From Pontibacillus marinus BH030004 = DSM 16465 (lineage in GTDB: Bacteria > Bacillota > Bacilli > Bacillales > BH030062), in assembly GCF_000425225.1 (NCBI RefSeq), contig NZ_KE384334.1, positions 1 to 64,000 of the forward strand: 64,000 bases of DNA, given 5' to 3'. Of the stretch, positions 1-7,926 are shown piece after piece. Every line of letters begins with the position of its first letter. The stretch's first letter is position 1. The notes beneath the pieces were generated by a model. The model worked only from the letters and a program-made list of their open reading frames with translations, was not told where the DNA came from and made no database searches. The position numbers were made by a program, and so were the translations under genes.

Positions 1-36
1 GTTCGAGACCAGTGAAAAAGTCCACCAATATAAAAT

Positions 37-95
37 AAAAACCCCCTACATGGTATAATGAGTACGACCAAATACCGAACCATGAGGGGGTTTTT
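37..95 (+). promoter_or_regulatory. IS left-end promoter and RBS-sequestering hairpin
   Basis: AAAAACCCCCT at 37-47 pairs with AGGGGGTTTTT at about 85-95, and ACATGGT pairs with the ACCAT at 79-83. A TATAAT -10 element sits in the loop at 54-59. The right arm holds the GAGGGGG ribosome site of the transposase. A transcript starting inside the element lacks the left arm, while read-through from outside carries both arms and would hide the ribosome site. This is a known logic for IS elements; applying it here is inference. Confidence 0.6.
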
Positions 96-98
96 CTT

Positions 99-1622
99 GT
101 GCTTCGACAAGAGCCAAAGCAACTCAGTCTTCACTCTATATTATATAGTAAAATTCCAGAACATCATATCCTTAAATTGATTGATACCTATATCGATTTC
201 AGTTTTATCAATGAGCTTCTCAAAGAGACCTACTGTACAAATTTTGGACGTCCTGCCAAAGAACCTGAATTGATGTGTAAGTTGTTGTTTATACAACATC
301 TTTACGAGCTTTCGGATGAAGTAACGATACGGGAAGCTAACTTAAACTTAGCTTATATGTATTTTATCGGCGTCAATCCTGAAGATGAACTTCCGGATAA
401 AAGCCTTCTATGCAAATTTCGTCGACATCGTCTAGGTAATTCCACACTAGATGAAATGATGATTGAAATCACCAAACAGTGTGTGGAATTAGGTATTATC
501 AAGGGAACTGGCGTCAGTATTGATGCCACCCATGTCGAAGCGAATACGATTAAAAAGACCCCTGAACGAATGATGAAACATTTAGCACGAAACATTAAAC
601 AGCTCTTTGAAGAAGAAAAGGAAGAGGCGTTAACCAACATCCCTGAAACCCCTGATTATCAAGAGATTGAAGATCACAAAGAAGCTAAAGCCGTCATGAA
701 AAACCATTTAGAATTAGTAATTCATGAAGCCGAAAATCAAGGTTCATCTACCGAACCACAAACATCTGAGGCAATTCAAGAGGCTAAGGACATTCTGGCT
801 GATCCGAAGTTTATGGCTCAAAAAGGTATTCGTTCCCTTGTTGATTTGGATGCTCGTGTAGGAAGAAAAGGTAAGAACCAATCGTTTTATGGATACAAAA
901 CAGAATTTATGATGACAACAGACGAGCGAATCATTACCTCCGTGCGCACCTCCGATGGTGCCGCAATCGACGGTAGTGATACGAAGGATTTGTTGACGGA
1001 AACGAAGAAATCGGGGCTGTGTGTCGAAGAAGTGTTCGGAGATAAAGCCTATTTCAGAAAAGATATTTTAGATGACATCAAATCGCTTGGAGCGAAAGCA
1101 TATATTCCTGTGAGTCCTCTCGTGTACCGAATGGATGAAGAACAATTCTCTTACAATAAGGATGCCGACGAATGGCACTGTAGCCAGGGAAATACGACAG
1201 TCAAGAAGAAGTATTACACCTCAAATAATAAAGATGGCAAACGAGAAGGGTATAAGTATTATTTTGAAATGAATCAGTGTAAAGCTTGTCCCCTCCATGA
1301 CCAGTGTGCCAAGAGATCGGCTAGAAGAATACTAACGGTAGGGGTAAACACGCCTGAATTTTACCGCATTTCCCAATACCAGAAGACAGAGGCGTTTAAG
1401 GAAAAGTATAAAAAGCGAGCTTCCATAGAAGGAAAGAATGCGGAGCTCAAACGATTCCACGGTCTATCCCGAGCTAGGGGGTATGGCCTCTTAAGCATGG
1501 ACAATCAGGCGAAATTAACCGCCATAGCGGTTAATTTCAAGAGGATAGCAGCCCTACTATCCTCCAAAACTCCTTCTTTTTTGATGCCAAATCCAAATTT
1601 AATGGTATATATAACAATTTGA
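99..1622 (+). CDS. IS1182-family DDE transposase
   Basis: 507-residue transposase that catalyses cut-and-paste or copying of the surrounding element. An N-terminal IS1182-type helical domain (about 20-120) precedes the RNase-H-like catalytic core. The likely acidic triad is D142 (in VSIDATH), D315 (in FGDKAY) and E444 (in SIEGKN). A cysteine cluster CKACPLHDQC near residue 394 is typical of the family. It starts at GTG 99, eight bases after GAGGGGG. Length is normal for the family and there is no frameshift, so it is probably functional. Confidence 0.92.
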   Translation: MLRQEPKQLSLHSILYSKIPEHHILKLIDTYIDFSFINELLKETYCTNFGRPAKEPELMCKLLFIQHLYELSDEVTIREANLNLAYMYFIGVNPEDELPDKSLLCKFRRHRLGNSTLDEMMIEITKQCVELGIIKGTGVSIDATHVEANTIKKTPERMMKHLARNIKQLFEEEKEEALTNIPETPDYQEIEDHKEAKAVMKNHLELVIHEAENQGSSTEPQTSEAIQEAKDILADPKFMAQKGIRSLVDLDARVGRKGKNQSFYGYKTEFMMTTDERIITSVRTSDGAAIDGSDTKDLLTETKKSGLCVEEVFGDKAYFRKDILDDIKSLGAKAYIPVSPLVYRMDEEQFSYNKDADEWHCSQGNTTVKKKYYTSNNKDGKREGYKYYFEMNQCKACPLHDQCAKRSARRILTVGVNTPEFYRISQYQKTEAFKEKYKKRASIEGKNAELKRFHGLSRARGYGLLSMDNQAKLTAIAVNFKRIAALLSSKTPSFLMPNPNLMVYITI

Positions 1623-1678
1623 ACTTCTCACCCTACCATTTCATCCGAAAAAAGCCTACTTTTTCACTGATCTCGAAC

Positions 1679-1723
1679 TGTTCTAGTGTTTGTGAAGCTA
1701 TAAACAAACATGAGAAACGTCCC
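1679..1723. repeat. Dispersed GTTTGTGAA hairpin repeat, truncated by the IS
   Basis: The sequence TTCTAGTGTTTGTGAAG...ACAAACATGAGAAACGTCCC matches the intact repeat at 5079-5126 (GGGACGGTTCTAGCG...) except that its outer left arm is missing, being cut by the IS right end at 1678. The inner part GTTTGTGAA..TATAAACAAAC is itself a dyad. A third related core lies at 4942-4963. Function unknown. Confidence 0.65.
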
Positions 1724-1759
1724 TATGTTACTGCCTATGTTAAAAACTCTTCTTTTTAT

Positions 1760-2392
1760 TTATCTCACTTTCTTCCTCCGCATCCACTGGGTTGCGACCC
1801 ATTTTTCTCCCTTCACAACAGGATTTCCGCTATGAAGCGTTAACTCATTTAGTTTACTGTCTCTATAAAAATACTCAAAATAAACAGCCATGCCTTTTTT
1901 TGGAGATACTGCCAAGTTCAAATTCGGAAAAAGGGTTTCCCCTCCTTCTTCAACGTCGTTCAGATATAGTATAAGGGTAGAGATGCGATTATTATCGGAT
2001 TTTTTAAAGTAGTCGTAGTGGGGTTTGTACTCTTGGCCAGGTTTATAGTGTAGAATTTGGAGCCCTTCCGCGTGGTCGATGGGGATGCACATCACATCGC
2101 TCAAACGTTTTTCAATTCGGTTGATAAGATCGTTTTCGTTCTCTTCAAAGAACATGCCGCTACTCGTACGCTCTTGACTTGTCTCTTTCGTTTGTCCGAT
2201 TTTCGATCGGGATAAGCGGTCTCTGGCTTGAGCAATTAATGTATTGCACTCTTCGTGAGTTGCGACATTGTCCAAGATAACGACGAGAGGGTCCTCGTAT
2301 TTTGATACAACATCGATGACTTTGTCTTCTGAGTCAATGAGATTACCTTGGTGAGAAAAAATGGTTTGTTCCTGATTTGTGGTCGATACCAA
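1760..2392 (-). CDS. Prolyl-4-hydroxylase-like 2OG-Fe(II) oxygenase, copy 1
   Basis: 210-residue 2-oxoglutarate/Fe(II)-dependent dioxygenase of the P4H alpha-subunit family, which hydroxylates a peptidyl proline or similar residue. The iron ligands are visible as H125-x-D127 (KPHYDY) and H187 (LTLHSG), with K197 (KGEKW) for 2-oxoglutarate. It lacks a signal peptide and is probably cytoplasmic. The start is TTG at 2390-2392, seven bases after GGAAGGTG. It differs from the copy at 6721-7353 at only eight residues, none of them catalytic. The natural substrate of bacterial members is mostly unknown. Confidence 0.85.
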   Translation of the reverse strand: MVSTTNQEQTIFSHQGNLIDSEDKVIDVVSKYEDPLVVILDNVATHEECNTLIAQARDRLSRSKIGQTKETSQERTSSGMFFEENENDLINRIEKRLSDVMCIPIDHAEGLQILHYKPGQEYKPHYDYFKKSDNNRISTLILYLNDVEEGGETLFPNLNLAVSPKKGMAVYFEYFYRDSKLNELTLHSGNPVVKGEKWVATQWMRRKKVR

Positions 2393-2799
2393 GATGGAAC
2401 ACCTTCCATTCGATAGAATATATTCTCATTATATTCTAAAAAAATCCAGCAGGGAACAAAATTATCTTTTTACCAATTGATATAATCTAAGAAACACACA
2501 GGTACAGTTCCACTGTTCCTCTTTCTAGACATGCAGGGACGATGAACCAGTACCATTGCCCCTTTCTTCATGGTTACAAAAGAAGCACCCACTTCTTAAA
2601 ATTACGGGGATAATGTTCTATGTGCAATAGGTTTTTAATTATCGAAGATAAACTAAATAAAAGAGGCATCTCAAAAGTTAGTTCAACTAATGAGATGCCT
2701 CTAGTAATACTCACTAAATTAGCGTTTTGTTTTGCTTAAATTACATTTCAACACAATCTACTCTCTTAAAGGGGATTCACTCTCAATTCAAACAATAAC
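2393..2799. other. Intergenic stretch with an imperfect dyad and a terminator
   Basis: No gene is supported here. The first 60 bases are shared with the sequence upstream of the second P4H copy (7354-7420) and should carry its promoter. At about 2501-2560 an imperfect dyad (GGTACAGTTCC...GAACCAGTACC) belongs to the same loose family as the hairpins at 8536 and 17811. The terminator at 2662-2702 is listed separately. Confidence 0.5.
2662..2702 (-). terminator. Rho-independent terminator of the M6 protease gene
   Basis: AGAGGCATCTCA at 2662-2673 and TGAGATGCCTCT at 2691-2702 form a perfect 12-bp stem, followed on the minus strand by TTTATTT. It lies about 100 bases past the protease stop. Confidence 0.8.
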
Positions 2800-4623
2800 T
2801 TACTGTTTGTTAAAAGAAACATCTAATGTTACTGTCCCGTCTGCTTTCTCTACAATGTTATCAAACTGAATTCCTGTTTGAGTGCTTTTATTAGACCATT
2901 TGTATAATGAAGTTGTGTTAGGCCCAACATTTCCTTTTGTGCTAATAGAAGTAACATTGTTTTTACCAGGGAACACATCTCCTGAATCTCCATCATTCAT
3001 ATACTTCTCCAAATCAAAATTTCCATCTGCCTGTACTACACTTACTGCATAGTGTCGTTCACCATTATCCGCATTTACTGGAACTTGCGATTGACCAAGA
3101 TGGTTTAAATCCCAATTCTGAGCTTCGTTTGGACGACTAAAATTACGTGCAAGAATATCTTCGACCACATGGTACACGACTAAGCCATGTAAGTCCGCTC
3201 CATCAAGGTTATTTTCTAAGCCAGCATCAAATCCTTTTTGTTGTCGATTTTCTAATAGGAAGTACTCACGGCCATCTGAACCAGGTACATTTATTTTGTA
3301 AATGTCTTTGAATTCTTCAACAGGTCTTAGTGTTAATGATTGGTTTTCATTGACCTCAATAGGATCAGCAAATCCAAGATATGTTTTGGACCATGCATCT
3401 GGATGAACTGGTGAATTACCACTATAATAGCGGTCAGGCATATCACGACCATAAGAACCTCCCGCCATTAAGCTGAACATTCCAACTCCCTCTGAATCAT
3501 ATCCATAATCATATAAATCTGGTAATCCTAGTACATGAGCAAATTCATGAGCAAATACTCCAACAGAAGGTGGGGAAGGGTCTCTACCTTCATAGTCTGG
3601 CCCAAAATACTCAGGGTATGAATATTTTAAATACCCCGTAATATCTTGCCCCACTTCAGGAACAATATTGTACGTGTCAACTACTACCCCATCAACTACG
3701 GTATGCTCTAATGATGACACATCAGGAGGTGTACCAGTTTTGTAATACTCCCCAAAATAACTTGCACTTGTTATATCCCATTTATGAGACCAAATCACAC
3801 TTGGATCTAAACTAAATTCAGCACCTGTACCTCGGTGGATAATAAGTAAATTAGGAACAATCATATCAACCGTTTCCCCACCTACTTCAATAGATGTTGC
3901 ATCTCCATTTAACCAGAAATCCCCTGGCTTGGCTGGCACTGCATATTGTGAAAAATCTACATCTTTTGATGCAAGTTCAATCGCATCCCTTACCAACTCC
4001 CCAATATGGGCATCTCCATTTTCGTTATAGTACCCTTTATCTTGACCTAAATAGTACTCATAAGAATGTGGGAGTTCATACCAACCTGCGACATCTATAT
4101 CCATACTAAATTGCCCATAGCTTGCTTCCTCAAAATAGTTTTTCATAGTTCTGTTTGTAGATGCTGACTCACCCTTAAATTCTGCAAGATGTTCAAACAT
4201 AGGCATATCGTAAGGATTATAAACATCTCCATTAATTAAATCATCAAAATAATTTACACCAATTCGTTCAAAGTCAACACCAGGCACATCACTTACATTA
4301 CCTTCTGTTTCCACAGGGAAATCAACAACGATAGCAATTCCCTTTTTGTGAAGATCTTCAACATTCTTAGGGTGCAATCTTTCCGTTTCCTGAGGCTTGC
4401 TATATGACTTACCATTATAGCCATGAATCTCTTTCCCCTGAACTATTCCGCCCCTAGATTTAACCTCATTTGCAAAATCGCGATCTACCTTTTGATAATC
4501 TGGAAGTTTTGGTGAAAAAGATAGATTTTGTTGTGGGCTTGTTTGCGCAAAAACTGAGGATGCTATTAATCCAACTCCTAACGATAATGCAAGTGCTGTT
4601 GACCAGATCTTTCTTTTCTTCAA
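2800..4623 (-). CDS. Secreted M6-family metalloprotease (immune inhibitor A-like)
   Basis: About 607 residues. A basic N-terminus followed by a hydrophobic segment ending SVFAQ is a Sec signal peptide, so the enzyme is exported. The zinc motif HEFAH followed by VLGLPD (about residues 359-370) is the HExxHxxGxxD signature of M6 proteases, which degrade extracellular proteins. TTG at 4623 is the better start: GGGAG sits eight bases upstream, whereas the ATG at 4638 has no ribosome site. It is transcribed alone, with its own terminator. Homologues include Bacillus InhA and Vibrio PrtV; this one is shorter than InhA, and whether it lacks the full C-terminal region is not established. Confidence 0.88.
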   Translation of the reverse strand: MKKRKIWSTALALSLGVGLIASSVFAQTSPQQNLSFSPKLPDYQKVDRDFANEVKSRGGIVQGKEIHGYNGKSYSKPQETERLHPKNVEDLHKKGIAIVVDFPVETEGNVSDVPGVDFERIGVNYFDDLINGDVYNPYDMPMFEHLAEFKGESASTNRTMKNYFEEASYGQFSMDIDVAGWYELPHSYEYYLGQDKGYYNENGDAHIGELVRDAIELASKDVDFSQYAVPAKPGDFWLNGDATSIEVGGETVDMIVPNLLIIHRGTGAEFSLDPSVIWSHKWDITSASYFGEYYKTGTPPDVSSLEHTVVDGVVVDTYNIVPEVGQDITGYLKYSYPEYFGPDYEGRDPSPPSVGVFAHEFAHVLGLPDLYDYGYDSEGVGMFSLMAGGSYGRDMPDRYYSGNSPVHPDAWSKTYLGFADPIEVNENQSLTLRPVEEFKDIYKINVPGSDGREYFLLENRQQKGFDAGLENNLDGADLHGLVVYHVVEDILARNFSRPNEAQNWDLNHLGQSQVPVNADNGERHYAVSVVQADGNFDLEKYMNDGDSGDVFPGKNNVTSISTKGNVGPNTTSLYKWSNKSTQTGIQFDNIVEKADGTVTLDVSFNKQ

Positions 4624-4873
4624 TCGTACCACTCCCATAAATTTAATTTGCGTTACCTACGAATTGACTACAAATAATACCTCCTTGAACCATTTGGACT
4701 AGTCACGCTTCATCAATATATCAGATAATTTAAAAAATTTATGTAGAAACCTTATATCAAAGCTACTTTTCTTTCGCCAGTTACTTGGGTAATTCTACAT
4801 TTTCTGACTTTTCCGTTACATGTAACTTTCATTACTTTAAAAAATGTGTCGAGATGACTAAATTATAAAGTAG

Positions 4874-4939
4874 AAAAAAGGTGTCCGCTCCCCTCACTGC
4901 TATATCTATAAAGCAGTGGAGATGATAGCGCCACCTTTT
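4874..4939. repeat. Hairpin repeat with nested dyad
   Basis: Outer arms AAAAAAGGTG and CACCTTTT enclose an inner dyad CTCACTGCT...AGCAGTGGAG. The structure could act as a terminator in either direction but is not next to an unterminated gene, so it looks like a dispersed element. Confidence 0.55.
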
Positions 4940-4940
4940 C

Positions 4941-4985
4941 CTGTTTGTGAAATTATAAACAAAAGGGGGGGCCTCCCTATGTTAT
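4941..4985. repeat. GTTTGTGAA dyad repeat, variant copy
   Basis: CTGTTTGTGAAATTATAAAC followed by AAAAGGGGGGG and CCTATGTTA shares its core with 1686-1708 and 5093-5115, and shares the right flank CCCTATGTTA with the copy at 1679-1723. It abuts the helicase scrap. Confidence 0.5.
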
Positions 4986-5078
4986 ATATACTCTACGATA
5001 AGACTCTGTTCCAGCTTTATGAACTTCATCAATCAGAATATGATCAAATTCTTCTGGTTCAAACAGATCTGAAAACAT
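4977..5078 (-). pseudogene. Scrap of a superfamily II (DEAD/DEAH-type) helicase gene
   Basis: A 33-codon frame reads MFSDLFEPEEFDHILIDEVH and then KAGTESYRRV. The segment hydrophobic-IDEVHKAG..SY matches the Walker B (DEAH-like) motif region of large helicases with a DUF3427-type architecture, where it is normally preceded by the Walker A domain and followed by motif III. Nothing of either flank survives: the piece is bounded on both sides by hairpin repeats (4941-4985 and 5079-5126). The ATG directly abuts the repeat and has no ribosome site, so it is a relic rather than a gene. Confidence 0.6.
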
Positions 5079-5126
5079 GGGGACGGTTCTAGCGTTTGTG
5101 AAGTTATTAACAAACTTGAGAACCGT
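5079..5126. repeat. GTTTGTGAA hairpin repeat, intact copy
   Basis: GGGGACGGTTCTAGCG at the left and GAGAACCGT at the right pair around the inner dyad GTTTGTGAAG..AACAAAC. This is the fullest copy in the window and shows what the IS at 1-1678 interrupted. Confidence 0.6.
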
Positions 5127-5129
5127 AAA

Positions 5130-5174
5130 AAAGGTACCTGACCTATCTCATAATGAAATGGGTCAGGTACCTTT
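5130..5174. repeat. GGTACCTGACC hairpin
   Basis: AAAGGTACCTGACC at 5130-5143 and GGTCAGGTACCTTT at 5161-5174 form a perfect 14-bp stem with a 17-base loop, followed by AGTTTTT. It could terminate transcription but resembles the other dispersed TCAGGTA/GTGCCTG hairpins of this window. Confidence 0.6.
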
Positions 5175-5302
5175 AGTTTTTAATGTTTTCTTTAAGGTGA
5201 GGCTTTACCCTCTCCTCTACATAGTTATAACGTTCATACTAGAAAGATCTTGATAATTGAGTAACTCTATACCCACGAAATGTCGCACCAAATATTGGTA
5301 TG

Positions 5303-6202
5303 TTATTTGGTTGGCAACGTAGATATATATTTTTTAACTACCTCATAAACATATTTTTGATTCGCTGTTGCTGTATCTGGATTGTACTCGCCACCGTTTG
5401 TTTTATTATTAGAAAGTATTCTAATGCCTAAAAATGGTATGTCATAAGCCTTGGAGATTTGTGCTGCTGATGCTGTTTCCATTTCCTCTACTGATGTACC
5501 ATATTTATTATGGAACCATTTAATTCGATCAACTTCATTATTCCATACATCAGCAGAACCGATCGTCCCCTCAACAACTTTCCCCTTCGTATATTTGTCT
5601 TTAACGGCATTAGCAGCCTCTAGTAAGTCTTTATCTCCCTTATAGTAACGGATATTTTCAGCATCAGGGTCTTCTCCTGCACTTCCTTCAGAAGCCATTA
5701 AATCCATTGGGATCCACTCAGTTGGGGCTATTCCTTCGTTTTCACCCCTGTTTCCTGTTTTTAAAGAACCTATATTTACTGACCTTTTCCCTAAAACAAT
5801 ATCAAACACGTGTAATTTAGGATCATGGCCACCAGATGTTCCTTGGTTGATGATAGCGATAGGATTATATCTTTCAATAGCTACTGCTGTAGCTGCTGCT
5901 GTATTTTCCATTCCCTTACTCGTCTTCGAAACGATAACAGGATAGTTGTTTATAGTTCCAATATAAAATTCATAAATTCCTGACTTTTCTTCTTTTACAT
6001 TTTCTAACTTATCCGCAAATTTCTCTGCTTCTATTGGCATTGGACCTTGAACGATTATTGGCCTTTTAGAGCTTTCTTGTTTCGTCTTATTCTCTTCTGA
6101 AGAACTACACCCTACAGCTGCTAATAATAGCAGTACAATAACAAATGTTATTGAAGCGAACTTTTCAAATAGCCTTTTTGTTTGTTTCTTTGTTGTTTGC
6201 AT
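5303..6202 (-). CDS. MTAN-like nucleoside phosphorylase-fold lipoprotein
   Basis: About 299 residues from ATG 6202, chosen because AAGGGGG lies eight bases upstream. The N-terminus is basic, then hydrophobic, and ends LLAAVGC, a lipobox, so the protein is probably anchored outside the membrane. The rest resembles 5'-methylthioadenosine/S-adenosylhomocysteine nucleosidase: GPMPIE corresponds to the GAMEEE start with the last Glu (E12 in E. coli) kept, and VEEMETASA matches the ribose-binding ME motif. The catalytic Asp of ISD (D197 in E. coli) is replaced by Asn (ILSN). Either the specificity has changed or the protein only binds nucleosides. Alignment was done by eye. Confidence 0.8.
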   Translation of the reverse strand: MQTTKKQTKRLFEKFASITFVIVLLLLAAVGCSSSEENKTKQESSKRPIIVQGPMPIEAEKFADKLENVKEEKSGIYEFYIGTINNYPVIVSKTSKGMENTAAATAVAIERYNPIAIINQGTSGGHDPKLHVFDIVLGKRSVNIGSLKTGNRGENEGIAPTEWIPMDLMASEGSAGEDPDAENIRYYKGDKDLLEAANAVKDKYTKGKVVEGTIGSADVWNNEVDRIKWFHNKYGTSVEEMETASAAQISKAYDIPFLGIRILSNNKTNGGEYNPDTATANQKYVYEVVKKYISTLPTK

Positions 6203-6720
6203 TCCGTTTTCCCCCTTGATGTGTGATATACTCGTAATTATTTTGGTCAAAAAAAGGTCCAGAAAATAGAATAATTTCTACCTTCTAGACCTACTCAAGT
6301 CAAAGTATAGTTAAAACTAAGCAAAAAATGAACTAAATGCCTGATTATTAAATAAATTCGACGCAAAAAGCCGAACAACCAATACTTTAACTCGTAGTCT
6401 AGTTCTTTAATGGGAACCAGGTAGAGACACTCAGACCATATTACCGAGGATATACGAGTCATGATATTTAAGATTTACAATGAAAATATAGCAAATTTAT
6501 AAGAGATCATCAATAAAAACATGAACATTTTCATAATATAACGCTTTAATGTTCGTGTTATTACATAAAATATTGCAACATATTTTTCGCAAATGATCCT
6601 TAAAATTTGCCTTGTATATTTCAATTGAATTTTCTTACTCTTAATTGATGGTTTGTTGAAACCTTATTGTTCATCAGCGAAGAAGCAGAGGGAACGGAAA
6701 GTAACCTTCTACCTTTTTAT
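6203..6720. other. AT-rich intergenic region with a long dyad
   Basis: No gene of note. AACATGAACATT at 6518-6529 and AATGTTCGTGTT at 6548-6559 form an 11/12-bp dyad with an 18-base spacer, which could be an operator or hairpin. The promoter of the MTAN-like gene should lie near 6203-6300. Nothing else is recognisable. Confidence 0.4.
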
Positions 6721-7353
6721 TTATCTAACTTTCTTTCTCCGCATCCACTGGGTTGCGACCCATTTTTCTCCCTTTACAACAGGATTGCCGCTATGGAGCG
6801 TTAACTCATTTAGTTTACTGTTGCTATAAAAATACTCAAAATAAACAGCCATGCCTTTTTTCGGAGATACTGCCAAGTTCAAATTCGGAAAAAGGGTTTC
6901 CCCGCCTTCTTCAACGTCGTTCAGATATAGTATAAGGGTAGAGATACGATTATTTTCAGATTGTTTAAAGTAGTCGTAGTGGGGTTTATACTCTTGGCCA
7001 GGTTTATAGTGTAGAATTTGGAGCCCTTCCGCGTGGTCGATGGGGATACACATCACATCGCTCAAACGTTTTTCGATTCGGTTGATAAGATCGTTTTCGT
7101 TCTCTTCAAAGAACATGCCGCTGCTCGTGCGTTCTTGACTTGTCTCTTTCGTTTGTCCGATTTTCGATCGGGATAAGCGGTCTCTGGCTTGAGCAATTAA
7201 TGTATTGCACTCTTCGTGAGTTGCGACATTGTCCAAGATTACGACGAGAGGGTCCTCGTATTTTGATACAACATCGATGACTTTGTCTTCTGTGTCAATG
7301 TGATTGCCTCGGTGAGAAAAAATGGTTTGTTCCTGAATTGTGGTTGATACCAA
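6721..7353 (-). CDS. Prolyl-4-hydroxylase-like 2OG-Fe(II) oxygenase, copy 2
   Basis: Near-identical paralogue of the gene at 1760-2392, 210 residues, with all metal and cosubstrate ligands kept (H125, D127, H187, K197). The eight changes are at residues 6, 15, 18, 21, 131, 133, 177 and 178, mostly at the N-terminus and surface. The TTG start and GGAAGGTG ribosome site are the same. Similarity continues for about 60 bases upstream, so the promoter was copied too, and for about 15 bases past the stop. Both copies are intact, which points to recent duplication or gene conversion. Confidence 0.85.
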   Translation of the reverse strand: MVSTTIQEQTIFSHRGNHIDTEDKVIDVVSKYEDPLVVILDNVATHEECNTLIAQARDRLSRSKIGQTKETSQERTSSGMFFEENENDLINRIEKRLSDVMCIPIDHAEGLQILHYKPGQEYKPHYDYFKQSENNRISTLILYLNDVEEGGETLFPNLNLAVSPKKGMAVYFEYFYSNSKLNELTLHSGNPVVKGEKWVATQWMRRKKVR

Positions 7354-7450
7354 GATGGAACACCTTCCATTCGATAGAATATAATCTAATTATATTCTAA
7401 AAATATCCAGTAGGAAACAAAAATTATCTCTTTGCCATTTGATTTAAATT

Positions 7451-7809
7451 TTATTCCCTTCTCTTGACAAAATCAATTGCCTCTTTTGGTTTTTCAGTAG
7501 CAAGGACCAAACCATCATCATCAAAAATCAATATTGCAGGGTAGTTTAGTTTAAATCTAGTACCTTTAAATAATCCTTATCTGCTGAAAAAGGATCCTCC
7601 ATTCTAGTTACTAAGTATTTCTGGTTTAATCCTTTTGGGAAACGAACCTTCGAATCAAACTCCCCGAATATATAAATGTCATAAAAACCATCTTGCTCAG
7701 ACTTCATAGCATGTATTGCATCTTCTTTTTCTTGAAATTCTTCATAAAAGGAACAACCTGTTGTTGAAATAAACACGAACAACAAGGTCAAATAAAGAAA
7801 CATTCTCAA
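7451..7809 (-). pseudogene. Small lipoprotein gene broken by a 5-bp duplication
   Basis: The frame opens at TTG 7809 (GGGAGG upstream) with a lipoprotein signal ending STTGC, and stops at 7546 after 87 codons. The stop lies in a tandem AAACT duplication (7543-7552). Removing one unit restores a frame that reads LDLNYPAILIFDDDG and continues to a stop at 7451, about 30 residues further. The restored C-terminus resembles the end of a thioredoxin-like or DUF-type lipoprotein (hydrophobic PAILIFDDDGLVL), but the family is not recognised. The gene is truncated unless this is a sequencing error or phase-variable site. Confidence 0.7.
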
Positions 7810-7869
7810 CGATTCTTCCCTCCCTCAATTATAATTAAGACTAATAGTATCTGCAGGAGCTGGATAAGG

Positions 7870-7903
7870 GACAGGTAGAGACTAGAAAGGGTGAGTACCT
7901 GTC
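7870..7903. repeat. GACAGGTA hairpin
   Basis: GACAGGTA at 7870-7877 and TACCTGTC at 7896-7903 form a perfect 8-bp stem. It belongs with the GGGACAGGT hairpins at 8536 and 17811. Confidence 0.45.
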
Positions 7904-7926
7904 TAGAGATTCTCACTCGTATTGTA

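Larger units (their letters stand above)
1..1678 (+). mobile_element. IS1182-family insertion sequence
   Basis: Terminal inverted repeats of 21 bp lie at 1-21 (GTTCGAGACCAGTGAAAAAGT) shortened here as GTTCGAGACCAGTG..., and at 1658-1678; the arms differ at one base. Between them is a single intact DDE transposase gene. The left end coincides with the window edge, so the target duplication cannot be read. The right end sits inside a dispersed hairpin repeat (remaining half at 1679-1723), so that repeat was the insertion target. An uninterrupted transposase frame suggests recent insertion. Confidence 0.9.

Noticed and set aside
1619-1843. 74-residue plus-strand frame
   Set aside because: It runs across the IS right end and into the antisense of the P4H gene; no coding signal.
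1679-5126. Rex or Crp/Fnr operators in the GTTTGTGAA dyads
   Set aside because: They lie inside larger hairpin repeats, away from matching promoters, and the right half (ATAAACAAAC) deviates from the TTCACAA half-site.
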